From: Cokeromyces recurvatus
Lineage: Eukaryota > Mucoromycota > Mucoromycetes > Mucorales > Mucoraceae
Direction of reading: 5' to 3'
NCBI RefSeq assembly: GCF_025118155.1
Contig: NW_026251406.1
Span: forward strand, 7,501-71,500
DNA: 64,000 nucleotides
In this document: piece by piece, positions 49,331-60,090 of the stretch
Layout of the letters: each line of letters opens with the position of its first letter
Numbering within the stretch: the stretch's first letter is position 1
Translations under genes and position numbers: made by a program
The notes under the pieces: generated by a model
What the model saw: the letters and a program-made list of their open reading frames with translations, nothing else
The model's database searches: none
What the model was told of the DNA's origin: nothing

Positions 49331-50393
49331 TTAGTAATGATTATTATTATTATTATAATAGGATGGTTCTGGTTGTGGCATAGGTGAGAATACATGTGGT
49401 TCATTAGCATATTGTCCAGGTGTTGTAAAATTAGGCTGTGGTTGAGACTGTCCATAGTATGGATCATAAGCTACTGTACTTTGTTGTTGCATATTATATT
49501 GACTATTAGGGTCTACAAAAGGTAACGTTGATTGTGGCTGATGTGGATCAATAAAAGGTGATTTGTCTTCATGTTCTCCAGCATTAACCTCATATCGATA
49601 ATTACTTTCATCTTCTTCTTCCTCCTGCTTTTGTTGCTCTTCAAACTTTTGTTGTTTATTTAATCGATGTTCATTTAATCTTTGTTGAATGATTGATTTT
49701 TCTTTCCAAAAGTTAATGCCTGTTAGACATAGTGTCACTAACCATAAAATACAGGTGATCCAAGTAAATGCCGCTGTAGTTTTTGCTAAATTACACTATA
49801 AAAAAAAATTAATGTTTTTTTTTCCTTAACAACAATATAGTATGTCTTCTTCTTTACTTGTGTTGACCATGCACTCGTATAAGATGATCCATATGTATCT
49901 GTTAATTCTGCATCATATGCACAATTGGCATCATTATTAGCATGAACAGTAATTGCAATTCCTGCAGTAGCCCATAAAAAGCTATCAAATCCACAAAAGA
50001 TCAAGTTGGTACGGTTTTTCATCATAAACTTGCCAAGTCGTTTAAACTTATTATAACGTTCATACATAAAAGGGAAATAGACCAAGAAGAAAGGGGTAGC
50101 AATAGTAAATAATGCAACAAACAATGTGTAATTAGGACCTGCTTTACCTGCGCCCTATAAAATAACAAGGTAAGATAAAATGGTTTTTCTTCTTTTTTTT
50201 TTTTAATTGTTGTTATGATCCATCGTTAACCTACCAAATAGCGGACTTCGATAGTAATAAGTGGGGCAACAATACAGATTGTCAAGATGCCAGTAGCGCC
50301 TGAAATTAAATGAATAATTTTTTTAGAAAGATCTAATTTATCTGTTGTTTTCTCAGATAAGTCTACGGGTATATCTAATTTGAAACTTGCCAT
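49331..50393 (-). CDS. four-helix (MARVEL/tetraspan-like) membrane protein
   Basis: Exons on the minus strand 50393-50235, 50154-49858 and 49795-49331; 306 aa. Four hydrophobic helices: about 33-50 (LISGATGILTICIVAPLITI), 66-84 (TLFVALFTIATPFFLVYFPF), 105-122 (LIFCGFDSFLWATAGIAI) and 155-178 (FTWITCILWLVTLCLTGINF). A conserved-looking extracellular segment with Cys (NDANCAYDAEL) lies between helices 3 and 4. The C-terminal 125 residues are cytosolic, Gln/Glu- and Pro/Tyr-rich, ending in a run of Asn. This plan matches fungal MARVEL-domain proteins of the plasma membrane, but sequence identity is not diagnostic. Convergent with the MYST gene, 112 bp apart. Confidence 0.7.
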
Positions 50394-51599
50394 GATAATG
50401 AAAAGAAGATTTAAAAAAAAAATGAAAAATAAATGAAAATAAAAATGAAAAGAGAGAAAGGGCTATTGGGCTTAGAATTAGTTTCAAAAAAATATATAGT
50501 AAGCTTTTCTAAAAATAGAAAGAATCAAAGTTAAAATGATGCTTATTCGGAATTTCAATATTTGTATCTTTTTTTTTTTTCATTTGCGCCACTTTTTAAG
50601 ATTTTCTTGGTTACAGGATTAATTATTATTATATGAATTCGATTCTTTTGAAATACAAATTCAAGCTATTTGAAATAGAAATTCCGTTTATAAACGTAAT
50701 TAATTGAAAAAAAAATAAAATAAAGACAAGTTAAACAACTAGATATCCATTTACTTTCTAAAGATACTATAACCACATACTTTCTTCACTTAAAGAATAA
50801 AACCGACTGCCCAATAATACAGTTGAAGCTGTTTTATGCGTTTCGTATGTAATTATTCAGTATCAAAAGGGCCTTATATTTTAAAATAATTACAACAGAC
50901 AACATTTAATGTATCGAAGCCTGTTGATAAAAACCGCAAAATTTTTCCTTTATTACCTTTTCTTTCTTTTTTCTCTACCTGTTATTGCTATCATAGTATG
51001 AAACGTAAAAGGAAATCCCCCCTGACCCTAAGGAAGAGGGGGTCACTCTTAAAAAAAAAAAAAAAAAGAGGTATGTAACAGAATAGTGAAAGCATTACAT
51101 AATAGGATGCACACCCATGGTGTCTTTGTAATAGTGAGTAAAACTCTTCCTGAAAGCTGTTATTACTGCTACTACTAACTAACTATGATGAACTCCTAGA
51201 AAACACTGACGATGATTTTCAACCACAAATAAAACTTTGCAAGAAAACAAGTAAGTTTCATTATATTGAACTAATAAAGTAAAAACTGATAAAATGTAAA
51301 TTAAGGTCAAGAAAACTTATCATTCAAGAAATATGAAGAATATGAAGAAACAGAGCGTACCATTGCCCAAGAAGAACAATCCACTGAACAAGGCAATCAT
51401 TTATATTATTTTTTTTTTGACAACAACACTCACCGCTTTATCGGTTAAAACTGCTCCTGTTAAAAAAAGACAAAGGTAAAGGAAAGGCAATTGATACAGC
51501 TCCTACTACCAAAGAAAAAGATAAGGTTTACATTTGATCCAATACGTATCAGTGTCATAATGCTGATTTATTACATAGAAAAACCTTCTATGATCAACC
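50394..51599. other. spacer, left edge of Fanzor relic
   Basis: AT-rich spacer. From about 51190 short frames appear (for example LSFKKYEEYEETERTIAQEE at 51317-51376) that may be a degraded N-terminus of the Fanzor relic or of an adjacent gene, but they cannot be joined with confidence. Confidence 0.4.
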
Positions 51600-53060
51600 C
51601 TACTTTTGATTATGGTGATTATGTTTATGATGATTTTGACGATTTTGACGATTTTTAAATTGGTGAATCTAGCAAACCTACTTTTACTGTTGCTGATTCA
51701 ACTAGCAAATTTACTACTACTACTACTACCATTGAAAAAAAAAATTGTTTCCAAGAAGCTCCAAAAGAAAATTAACAAGAAAGAAGCTTTGAAGACTGTC
51801 CATGAAGAAATTAAAGCATCATCCTTAAAAAAAATGAAATGTCCTAGTTGTGGTGGAACTGATCATGAAAGGTCCAGTAGCGCAAAATGTCCCTACCGTG
51901 TTAAAAGAAAAGCTGAAACACATAAAGACTTTAACAGAACCTCTATTGTCAAAGCCAACTTGATAAACTGTTGCAAGAATGAAAAAAAAAATGGTATTAG
52001 AAATTCAAAAATTGGTACCTTATATCACACGAATTGTTTATGCCAGTGCTATATTTGCCAACTACTACTATCTTGATCAAATAAAGAATAAACAAATGCC
52101 TCATGCTATTACACAAGACTGGTTCTATCAACTTTTCTTTTGAATTACTGGACAAGGAAAAAAAAAGTTGAAGATGAAGTCAAAAATGGCTTTGATAAAA
52201 TTTTGCACATCATGATTACCTTACAAGATTAATTTAGAAGATGACAAGAGCTAAGGATATCAAACTGTAGTATCAATAATGGCTAAGCAATATGGAACAT
52301 CAGTACGTAACAACATGTCAAGCAATTTTGAATCAAGAACTATTTGTTACTTTCTCAGTATCTTTTCAAATGACAAGCACAAACTCTCTTGTGATAAAGA
52401 ATTAACTGTCGCTCAAAGAAAATCACTTGTAACGCATATTTATCACAAAAAAAACCAAGTCCTTCTACTGCTAAATGGCCCTCTACTATTGACAACAACA
52501 AGGAGAATCAATTCATTGTAAAAAAGGCTATTGCACTTTGGTCCAAATTTGATGCTCCTAATTTCAAAACCACCTCTTGAAGAAAATGTTTATGCATATC
52601 CTCACCTCTATTTATCTAAGTTATGTATTCAAAAATCTCAAGAATATTGAAGGCATCAGCAAGTTAAATCGTAAAGTATTCAATAGTTTGGGAGAATCAG
52701 TACTCGTTGCTATCAACTCAAATACACCTTTATAAATATCAAAAAAGTTGAACAACTTGCATCAAGATGATTTGAATAAGGCCAAGGCTTTTATTAATGA
52801 CACTCAAAAAGAAATCCATGACAAGAGGTTCAATCCAGCAAAGTACACTGATCCAAGAGGCTCAAGAATAACCAGATCACCGACATATTTAAGAAAAGTA
52901 CTATTGCCTTTGGTGATGCTAAATTTGGTAGCTCTATGAAAGGAAAACTTCCTGCTCCTACTAGACGGATAACGGATGCAATTAAGAAAATGTCTAAAGA
53001 ATTGAAAGGAAACACTTTTATCTATGTTGATGAATATTTGACTAGTCAAACATGCAACTA

Positions 53061-53101
<41 letters not shown>

Positions 53102-53283
53102 GAGACCTAACTAATATCACTACATCCAAATCGAAGTATAAACTTCATGCTGTACTCAAGTGTAACTCTTGCAATACGGTATGGAATCGTGACGTGATGG
53201 CTGCTAAAAACATGAACTACATTTTTACATACATGTTACAACATAAAAATGAAAGACCTCCTGATTTTCAAAAATTTTCTTAA
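51600..53283 (+). pseudogene. Fanzor (eukaryotic TnpB-like RNA-guided nuclease), multiply broken
   Basis: Pieces of one Fanzor protein in order. The N-terminal part has KCPSCGGTDHERSSSAKCP-type zinc ligands and then, after a shift in an A run near 51990, LVPYITRIVYASAIFANYYY and QDWFYQLFF, a TGA, ITGQGKK. QYGTSVRNNMSSNFESRTIC follows at 52279. The C-terminal nuclease part has IAFGDAKFGSSMKGKLPAPT, FIYVDEYLTSQTCNYC with the Glu that Fanzor proteins use at a shifted position in the RuvC site, the second zinc pair KCNSCNTVW and NRDVMAAKNMNYIF, which is RuvC-III with its Asp. I could not find a RuvC-I Asp segment; the stretch around 52560-52750 is full of stops. At least four frameshifts or stops make it non-functional. 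Fanzor proteins are known in Mucorales and form OMEGA-type complexes with a guide RNA from the element end. Confidence 0.8.
53065..53100 (+). repeat. 36-A run inside the Fanzor zinc finger
   Basis: A perfect run of 36 A directly follows the CNYC half of the zinc ribbon. It is read as twelve Lys, so the frame survives to the CNSC half and RuvC-III. Such an expansion inside a zinc ribbon must have arisen after loss of constraint. Confidence 0.9.
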
Positions 53284-54618
53284 ATGTATGCGATCTCTAT
53301 AACGGTTTCGCATCCCTTACTTAACAGGTACGTTGTATATATTATATTATTGTCTATCACTCTCGCTAACCTTTTCATTTTATTTTATTTTTTTCAAATA
53401 ATCTCTTTATTTTTTTTATTTAAATTATTTGAAAAATACAGTATAAGAGACAAATATCAAGTTGAATAATGACACGTAATATATTTCTTTATACATACAT
53501 ATTCCTTGTTAATCGACTATATATTGGATCCCAATGACTCGCAGAACATCTAACCTAAGCTTATTAACAAGCTTCTTCTACATTATGAGATATGTAATAA
53601 GAGACAACTAATAAAGTTATCATTCAGTTCCCCTTGATTAACATTCTTGGATTAAAGTCAGCAAGGTTGAATAAGCCTTTAACATAAACTGATTTTTTTT
53701 GGATTACTATATTGAAATTTTTAAAAAAGCATACAAAATTTTTATAGGCATGTCTGTGATGGAACGTAATATAATAAAGAAAAATAAAAAGAGAAAGAAA
53801 AAAGAAAAGAGAAAAGGAACAAAAGGAAGTATGGTTTGAGACTGTTTTTATTCAATAAAAGAAAAATAAAATAAAAATAAGAATTGAAGGTTAAAGATTA
53901 TTTTGTGTCTACACAACCGCTTGTATTTATATAAATGAATCCTGAATCAAAGAAATAAAAATAGCTGTCAAAGAACATGAGTCATGAAACAGTGTTAGTA
54001 TTCGGATATACATCCTGTTGATTCAAGAGACTGGTCTATGGATTATCTATTGGGTGTTATAATAATCTGATTTAAGTTTCAGATTGTTTGATATGAGCTT
54101 AGGTTCCTGGTGTCTATTTTAGTGGATCAAAGACGACTTGAATCCTTTGTCAAGGTTATAAAAATAAATATGTAGAAATGATACGATGTCTTATACTTGA
54201 TACATCTAGTCGATTAGATGTCAATAAGTTTTATATTATTTACAAGATGTTCTATACAGAGTTTTATTTCATATTCAGGCTTATAGTTTATCCTTTATTA
54301 TGTAATTCATCTATTATAATATTACTTATGCTTATATCCAGAGCTTGTTCTATAACAGTGTCTTCCTCGCATTCTTTCTTTCTCTTTTTTATTTTTTTTT
54401 TTTTTGTGTGTGTGTGTATTAAACTACTATGACTTTCCATAAAGATAGCTAAAAAAAAAACCGAGCTCTCTCTCAGTTAGCAACTTCCTTTTCATTTTAT
54501 TATTATTTAAAAGAGTATTTGTAAATATATGAATTCAAATAGATCATTATTGACGATGACTGCACTTTGCTGATGAGTTACTATGTTGCAAGTAATTGAG
54601 AGTAACAATTTATACATA
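53284..54618. other. intergenic in accessory region
   Basis: The 3' flank of the Fanzor relic and spacer. A (GT)n stretch lies near 54405-54418. No gene, and no clear terminal repeat or guide-RNA structure that I can assign to the Fanzor element. Confidence 0.4.
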
Positions 54619-54830
54619 CAGTAGGCGGAAAAATGGTCCGGATGCTTTGACAAAAATGACAAAAACACTTATAACTAATGAACAAATAAAGCAAATAACA
54701 CAGAACAAAATGTATTTAAAAGGGAAAATTGTCTAGTTTTATTGATATAAATTTCAAGAAATATGATTGGCTAAAATATACTAAAATCGGAGGTTAAAGT
54801 TGTAGTGTACATCCGGACCATTTTTCAGGG
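54619..54830 (-). repeat. 212-bp 3'-terminal module of a Tc1 element (outer and inner inverted motifs)
   Basis: Both ends carry GAAAAATGGTCCGGATG in opposite orientation (54629-54645 and complement at 54809-54825). The outer end is CAGTAGGCGG preceded by TA (54617-54618); the inner end is followed by GGGTA. At first sight this is a small MITE. However, the Tc1 stop codon (54846-54848) lies just inside it, and the intact Tc1 at 61216 has an equally long 212-bp 3' module of the same design. I therefore read it as the 3' terminus of the Tc1 element whose body continues at 59158. Confidence 0.75.
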
Positions 54831-54851
54831 TACATCAAAATTTCCTTAGTA

Positions 54852-54965
54852 CTGGATTTTTCCTTCCTATATGCGGCTTTTTAATTTCTGTTTGCGTCCG
54901 TGACCAGATTGATTTTGCACTTATTTTTTTTTATTTTGCACCCAGTTATTTTTTATTTGCACTAG
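54852..54965 (+). repeat. left TIR of the nested 4.3-kb element
   Basis: 114 bp that match the complement of 59044-59157 at roughly nine positions in ten. It starts CTGGATTTTTCC next to TA and includes the subterminal TTGCAC units. Confidence 0.85.
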
Positions 54966-55145
54966 TTTTATTTTTATTTTTGCTCTGATTAAAATACGGT
55001 TTTGTACTCTTCCAATACTAAAGGGATGCAAATTCAAAAATATTACAAAGTAAATCTCAAACGCAAATAATAAGTAGAAAAAAATAAAATATTTCAATAA
55101 ATTATAATGCAAAATAAAGTCAAACTTAAATGTTTATTAAAAAAA

Positions 55146-56600
55146 TTATAAATTTGTCTCTTTATTGAGACAACGCTCAAAGAAAGAGATTGAATGTCGG
55201 ATCCATCCCTCGCAGTCAGCAGAAGTCACCTTCTTGGCAAAATCCAAAATCCTTGGTGTAAGCTGGGCCTTCTCACTAAGCTCCTCCCGATGCACACCAA
55301 ACTTTACCTTCGACCAAAATTCTTCTATTGGGTTCAAGAATGGCGAATAAGGAGGAAGATATAAGCATTTATATCCTCTTCCTTCAATTAGACTTCGAAC
55401 TAATTTGGACGTATGAATTGGGGCATTATCCATTACGAGATAACGACCCTGCATATTACACTCATCAAGAATATCCATGGTACTGCTAATAAACTCCAAG
55501 TAGTGCTCTGTTCGAGTTCCGATTCGACCATTGATGCTCTTCAATGATCCGTCTTTAGTTTTTCTTTTCTTCGAAACTACTTCCTCAGGCTTCTTCAAAG
55601 TCAGATTCACCACACCCTTTTCACAAACAGCACCCATCATTGTTAAGGTGATGCCCCGTTGAGTTGGAACTTCGACCTTTGCTGGTTTTCCGCGAACAGA
55701 GCGGCCAAAATTTCTCTTGATGTGCATATTAAATCCCGCCTCATCAAGGAAAATGCAGTTAGATGAATAATCCAAGTCGTCTAAAGATTGCCATTCTAAT
55801 AGACGTTCGCAACGAAGTTCTATTGTATCTTGAGAGCATCTTTTCGCGGGCAGCTTTTCAAGCTTCTTCATAGTCAAACAACACTTCTTCACCAACTGCT
55901 TCTGAAGCCCAGACAAGGTGATAGTCAAGTCTTCAAATTCTTTGCATAAGGCTTCCCTAGCTTATGCCAATGTAGCTGCAGGATTTTTCTCATAGAGTTG
56001 TACCAAGAACTAAGAGTGGTCATCAAAAAGTTTCTTGTTTCCTGTTTTCACAGGTTTCTCTTCAATTGCTTGTCCAGAGACATCAGAAGGGAGTTCGTAT
56101 TCAGCTGCTCTTCGAAATCTTTCCTGGCGGATATAGTTCTGACCAGTTCTAATGACGATACCAGTCTTCTCAGAAGCAGTTTTTGCTGTCATACCACATT
56201 CGAATACCAAATGGAATAAATCCAGGACTTGCTTTTCAGTATACTTACGATATGCTCCTCTTTTACTGCGAACAGGAGTGACAGAAGTAGACGGAGCAGC
56301 AGAAGGTGTTTCAGCCAAAGGCACCTCTGATTCTTGAGATGCTTCGCTTTCAGAAATGATATTTCTGTATTCCATAAAAGTCAGAAGTTGCATCGTTGAA
56401 TTGTTGTTAGGTTCAGCAGCTAGATGACTTGTCTCCCACTCCATTACCGTATTTATGGAGAGACTATCATCTACGACATGAATATGTTGTTGCTCCTCAA
56501 CAATATCATTTATCAACCCGTCCATAGGTGCGAAAGTAAGATTACCTGCTTCATTATCAAAGTGGAAGAAAAGGGATTGAAAACCAGCGTTATAAGACAT
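55146..56600 (-). pseudogene. DDE (DD34E) transposase of the nested element, two nonsense codons
   Basis: Minus strand, one frame throughout. The ATG at 56600 starts MSYNAGFQSLFFHFDNEAG; an acidic Ser-rich N-terminus is followed by the helix-turn-helix part KRGAYRKYTEKQVLDLF and GMTAKTASEKTGI. A TAG (56010-56012) and a TAA (about 55967) interrupt the linker. The catalytic part is NCIFLDEAGFNMHIKRNFG, then GRYLVMDNAPIHTSKLV and LPPYSPFLNPIEEFWSKVK, with 34 residues between the second Asp and the Glu. A Lys/Arg insert (VSKKRKTKDG) precedes the second Asp as in the copy at 28110. Reading through the two stops gives about 484 aa. Both stops would be Gln codons (CAG, CAA) if reversed. Confidence 0.87.
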
Positions 56601-56809
56601 AATAAATTTTTGTTTTGTTTTTAAAAAAAAATACGAAAAATAAGTGTTGAATAACTTCAAATATTTTTAAATAAAAAAGGATCGAGCTTTCGCAAGAATG
56701 AAATTCTAAGATACGCTGCGTAATTATTTTCAGGAACGCATGTTGTGCAAAAAAAAAACTCAGATTTAAAAGATCATAATAGGGATGACCGATGCTATTA
56801 ACCTATCGC

Positions 56810-57147
56810 TCAAGATCCAAGTTCCTAAAATGTTAAATTTTAATATCTCAAGATCCCAAAATCTCAATTGTTCAACGTTCGAAGATCCAGGATCCGAACA
56901 TCTCAACATCTCAAAATCCCATCCCAAGATCTTAAAATTCCATCCCAAGATCTCAAAATCCCAAGATCCCAATATTCCAATATTCCAATATCCGAATATC
57001 CCAATATCTCAAATTTGAAAACTTAGTCTAGTTTAAGGATCTTCGGATCCTTGGATCTTGGGATCTTGGGATCTTAGGATCTTGAAATCTTGGAATCTTG
57101 GGATATTGAAATTTGACATTTTGGGATCTTGGGATGTTGAGACTCGG
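56810..57147. repeat. decamer-like repeat palindrome (CCCAAGATCT family)
   Basis: The left arm (56810-57010) is built of degenerate units such as CCCAAGATCT, CTCAAAATCC and CCAATATTCC. After a spacer of about 25 bp the right arm (57037-57147) is built of the complement, such as GGATCTTGGGATCTT. The two arms could pair over a long imperfect hairpin. It lies between the minus-strand transposase and the plus-strand fragments of the nested element. An open frame through the left arm (56785-57018) only reflects the repeat. Confidence 0.85.
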
Positions 57148-57387
57148 GTATGACTTTTATTCTGATGTTGTAAGACTAGAAGTTATTTGGAAAATTGATG
57201 TAACTTAAATATAATTTGTTCAAGTGTAGTTTGAAATGCTTCGGAAAATTCTAACAAATTTAACAGAATCTGCTTATTGGATGCTATTTAAAGAGTTAAG
57301 GCTTTTAAATTTTAGCAGTTGAGTGCTTCCGTATTTCCAGTCTAAATTTTTGCACATATAAAGCCTAAAAAATCTTTATCAGGTATT

Positions 57388-57818
57388 TTGAATTTTGAGT
57401 TCAAAAAAAAAAGTTATCCAATGGATGAAGATTATGAAAAAAAACTTAAGGAAATTCTTGGCCCTGAATACGATGATTATTTATCAGATATTAAAGCTTC
57501 TGCTGCGAAGAATAAACCATCCAATCAAAGGGGAACAGCAAAAGATGATCATTTGACAAACAAGAAAAGGGGACAATACAAGGTTTACTCTGATAGCCAG
57601 ATAGAAGAGTTGCTTAAATGTTATTTTATAAAAAAATGACAATCACTGAAGCAAGTGAAAAATGTAATTTTTCAAGATCTTCTGCAGCACGGCATATTAA
57701 AAAATTTAAAGACAAAAATCGTAGCGTAGTTACTCCAGTTCAATTAACCAGGCAGCCTGATATAGCAAAGGATGCACTATTTGACAAATTTAGTTCCTTA
57801 CAAATAACCAAAGATTAA
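57388..57818 (+). pseudogene. N-terminal helix-turn-helix fragment of a related DDE transposase
   Basis: Two overlapping frames joined by a shift in the A run near 57630-57636. MDEDYEKKLKEILGPEYDDY is followed by KKRGQYKVYSDSQIEELLKC, then in the next frame MTITEASEKCNFSRSSAARH and IKKFKDKNRSVV. The KRGxYxxYxxxQ-x-(DE)L plus helix-turn-helix pattern parallels the N-terminus of the transposase at 55146. No catalytic part follows. It could be a relic of another insertion or of a second DNA-binding protein of the nested element. Confidence 0.6.
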
Positions 57819-58524
57819 AATTCTTTTTTCTAATAAATTTCATATAAAATCTGTATTTTGCTTTACTTCTTTCTTTTTGTATTTAAATCATTTTACAAAT
57901 TTTTTAATGCCTAACAACGAGGAGCTTTTTAATAAAAAAATCCTTACATACACTCAAACATCTAGCTGATTTAAAATTATTAAACAAATATGATTACAAA
58001 CCCCTTATATGTTATGAAGCGGAACTTTTTTATTGGTTTAATAGGCTTCGATGGATAATTGTTTGCATTTCGGCGGGACGTCTCTCTTCTGAATGTATAC
58101 AGCTGATAATAGAACAACTCTGGATGCCTCGTTCACCAACCTTATTTACATTTTTATGCCAAGTAGTCAATTATACTGACATGAATATATTGCCTTTTAT
58201 TGGTTTAAAATTAAGCAAGACCACCTGGAAATACATTTCGTCCGTATTCAATAGTGCTATTGTATGAATCAAGCTCAAAGCAACTGATAAATGTAAAGGG
58301 AATCAGGTTGAATATCAACGGATTGGTACAGACATCTATACAACTACATGGCTTATCTTTCCCAAAAATTACCACCAACTGCATTTTCAAATTGCTACAA
58401 TAAGGAAGATGTTCGTCAAGGCAAGTATTAAAAGAAGTAGGATACATTAGGAACATCATGCTTTACATGTGATTACATGGGCAATATAGAAAGTATTCTA
58501 ATCAACAATACATGTCCTTTTTGA
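57819..58524. other. decayed sequence inside nested element
   Basis: Stops in all frames, with short coding-looking pieces on the plus strand (for example LDASFTNLIYIFMPSSQL near 58111-58170). Probably the degraded middle of the gene ending at 58873, but I cannot reconstruct it. Confidence 0.35.
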
Positions 58525-58873
58525 ACATGCATATGAACCAAACTTTGATGAAGATCTGGAAATTAATAAAACGATTAATAGTGGTGAATTTCTCTTTGCT
58601 TTTTATGGTATAAATGGAACTTTTCCAATGTCCCTTAAAACATTTTGCTATACAATGTTTACGAATCTGAATCAAACATTGGATTTTATAGTGCTTGTTA
58701 TAATTAATAAGTATTATACTATTGGTGGTAATGAAGCCAGTATAAACGGTATATTTATCATATCAGAAAATGGTAATGTTAGTTTATCTAATATGAATAT
58801 GTCAGATTTGGATAATCTAGATTCAGGTGATTTACACACTTTGTTTTCGTGTATAATAGCAATCTATAATTAA
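58525..58873 (+). pseudogene. C-terminal fragment of an unrecognised protein
   Basis: The frame is open for about 110 codons up to a TAA at 58871-58873: HAYEPNFDEDLEINKTINSG, LFAFYGINGTFPMSLKTF and later GGNEASINGIFIISENGNVS. It has no homology that I recognise and shows no obvious similarity to the 428-aa frame at 29157. It is probably the 3' end of a second gene of the 4.3-kb element. Confidence 0.4.
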
Positions 58874-59043
58874 ATAAATTTATCAAAAGGTTTATTATAA
58901 ATATTTAGTTTATAATAAATAACTATGTTCATTTATTGTATTACTCCGTTCTTTTTTACGTTGATGGTTTTTTTATTTTTACATCTTTTTATCAGTAAAG
59001 TAAAGCAAAAATAGAATTTTAAAAAAAAAAATTCAAAAAAACA

Positions 59044-59157
59044 CTAGAGCAAATAAAAAGTGACTAGATGCAAAATGGAAAAAAATAAGTGCAAAGTCAG
59101 TCTGGTCACAGACGCAAACAAAAATGAAAAAGCCGCATATATGAAGGAAAAATCCAG
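59044..59157 (-). repeat. right TIR of the nested 4.3-kb element
   Basis: Inverted counterpart of 54852-54965, ending at GGAAAAATCCAG next to TA (59158-59159). Reading the Tc1 frame into it adds about 18 extra residues, an artefact of the insertion. Confidence 0.85.
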
Positions 59158-60090
59158 TACTTAGTATAACCACCCTTAGCATCAATTACTGCCTTTATTC
59201 TTGCTGGCATAGAGTCAATATATTTTTGGCAATCCTCTTTTGTAAAAGTAGCCCATTGTTCTTCAATTCTTTCCCATAATTCATGGACTCCTTTAGCCAT
59301 GGTTGGATAAGCACTAAGCTTCAACTTCAGGTGATGCCAAATGTGTTCTATAGGGTTTAAATCTGGGCTTTGAGGTGGCCAACTATAAGTAGACTCAATA
59401 TCGAACTTATTATCCGCTAACCATTGCTTTGTAAGCTTCGCGGTATGTTTAGGGTCCTTATCTTGCTGGAAATAAATTTGCTGAGGGTCATAGCCATACC
59501 ACTCAAGGGTATCTTTTAGAGTAGTATTCAAGATATGCACGTAATCTTCCTTTTTCATAGTACCATCTGTAATCTGACAGGCATAACCAGGACCATCATA
59601 GGTTATACAACCCCACATCATTACACTACCATTACCTCCTTTAACATTTAAGTCCAAATGATGAAAGGACAATTTGTCATCAGGACGCTTCCAATAGTAT
59701 TTGATACCGTCAGACCCCCAAACATTGATTTTTGTTTCATCTGAGAAAACCATACGCCTCCAGTCATCCTTAGTTCAATATTGGTGAGCTTTGGCCTACA
59801 CTAAGCGCTTCTTTTTATGCTCAGGCTTCAAAAAAGGCTTATTCTTCTTTATATCTGCTTCAAAATTCATGGACCTCATAATCTTGAGACATGCTGAATA
59901 ACCTAAATCATGACCAGTAGATACCAAATAACGATGAACATCCTTGGTTGTTCTTAACTCATCCAGCACTAGCTTTTTTCTAATACAGAAACGTCTGATT
60001 GTGCCTACAACCATCTTTCTCTCACCAAATGTAGCTTCTCGTTCAGAGAACACCCTCTTCTTATGGTCAAATTTCGTACTCTTGTACTCT
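59158..60090 (-). pseudogene. Tc1-family transposase, 5'-truncated, two nonsense codons, interrupted at its C-terminus
   Basis: Minus strand. It starts near 60083 with KEYKSTKFDHKKRVFSEREA, so the first helix-turn-helix (about 50 residues) is missing. Then TIRRFCIRKKLVLDEL, LKPEHKKKRLV, a TAG, AKAHQY, a TGA and TKDDWRRMVFSDETKINVWG with the first Asp. IYFQQDKDPKHTAKLTKQWL has the second Asp, and WPPQSPDLNPIEHIWHHLK the Glu 34 residues later. The last codons before the insertion are GGT TAT ACT AAG TA; the rest of the Tyr codon and the stop are found at 54846-54851 beyond the nested element. No 5' terminal module was found beyond 60090. Confidence 0.88.

Larger units (their letters stand above)
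54852..59157 (-). mobile_element. 4.3-kb DDE element nested in a Tc1 transposase gene
   Basis: The ends are CTGGATTTTTCCTTC at left and its complement at right, inside near-identical 114-bp inverted repeats (54852-54965 and 59044-59157), and are flanked by TA on both sides (54850-54851 and 59158-59159). Removing the element and one TA restores, on the minus strand, the expected Tc1 end: Gly-Tyr-Thr-Lys-Tyr and a stop. The inverted repeats contain subterminal TTGCAC-type units with a period of about 21-22 bp. The interior holds a transposase pseudogene (minus), a decamer palindrome and two decayed plus-strand coding fragments, so the element may once have had two divergent genes. Confidence 0.85.

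Noticed and set aside
54619..54830. Independent 212-bp Tc1-type MITE
   Set aside because: Has TA flanks and inverted ends, but the Tc1 stop codon adjoins it and the intact Tc1 shows the same module, so it is better read as the 3' terminus of the interrupted Tc1.
56785..57018. 77-codon frame in the decamer repeat
   Set aside because: Composed entirely of the repeat units; both arms give similar frames on opposite strands.
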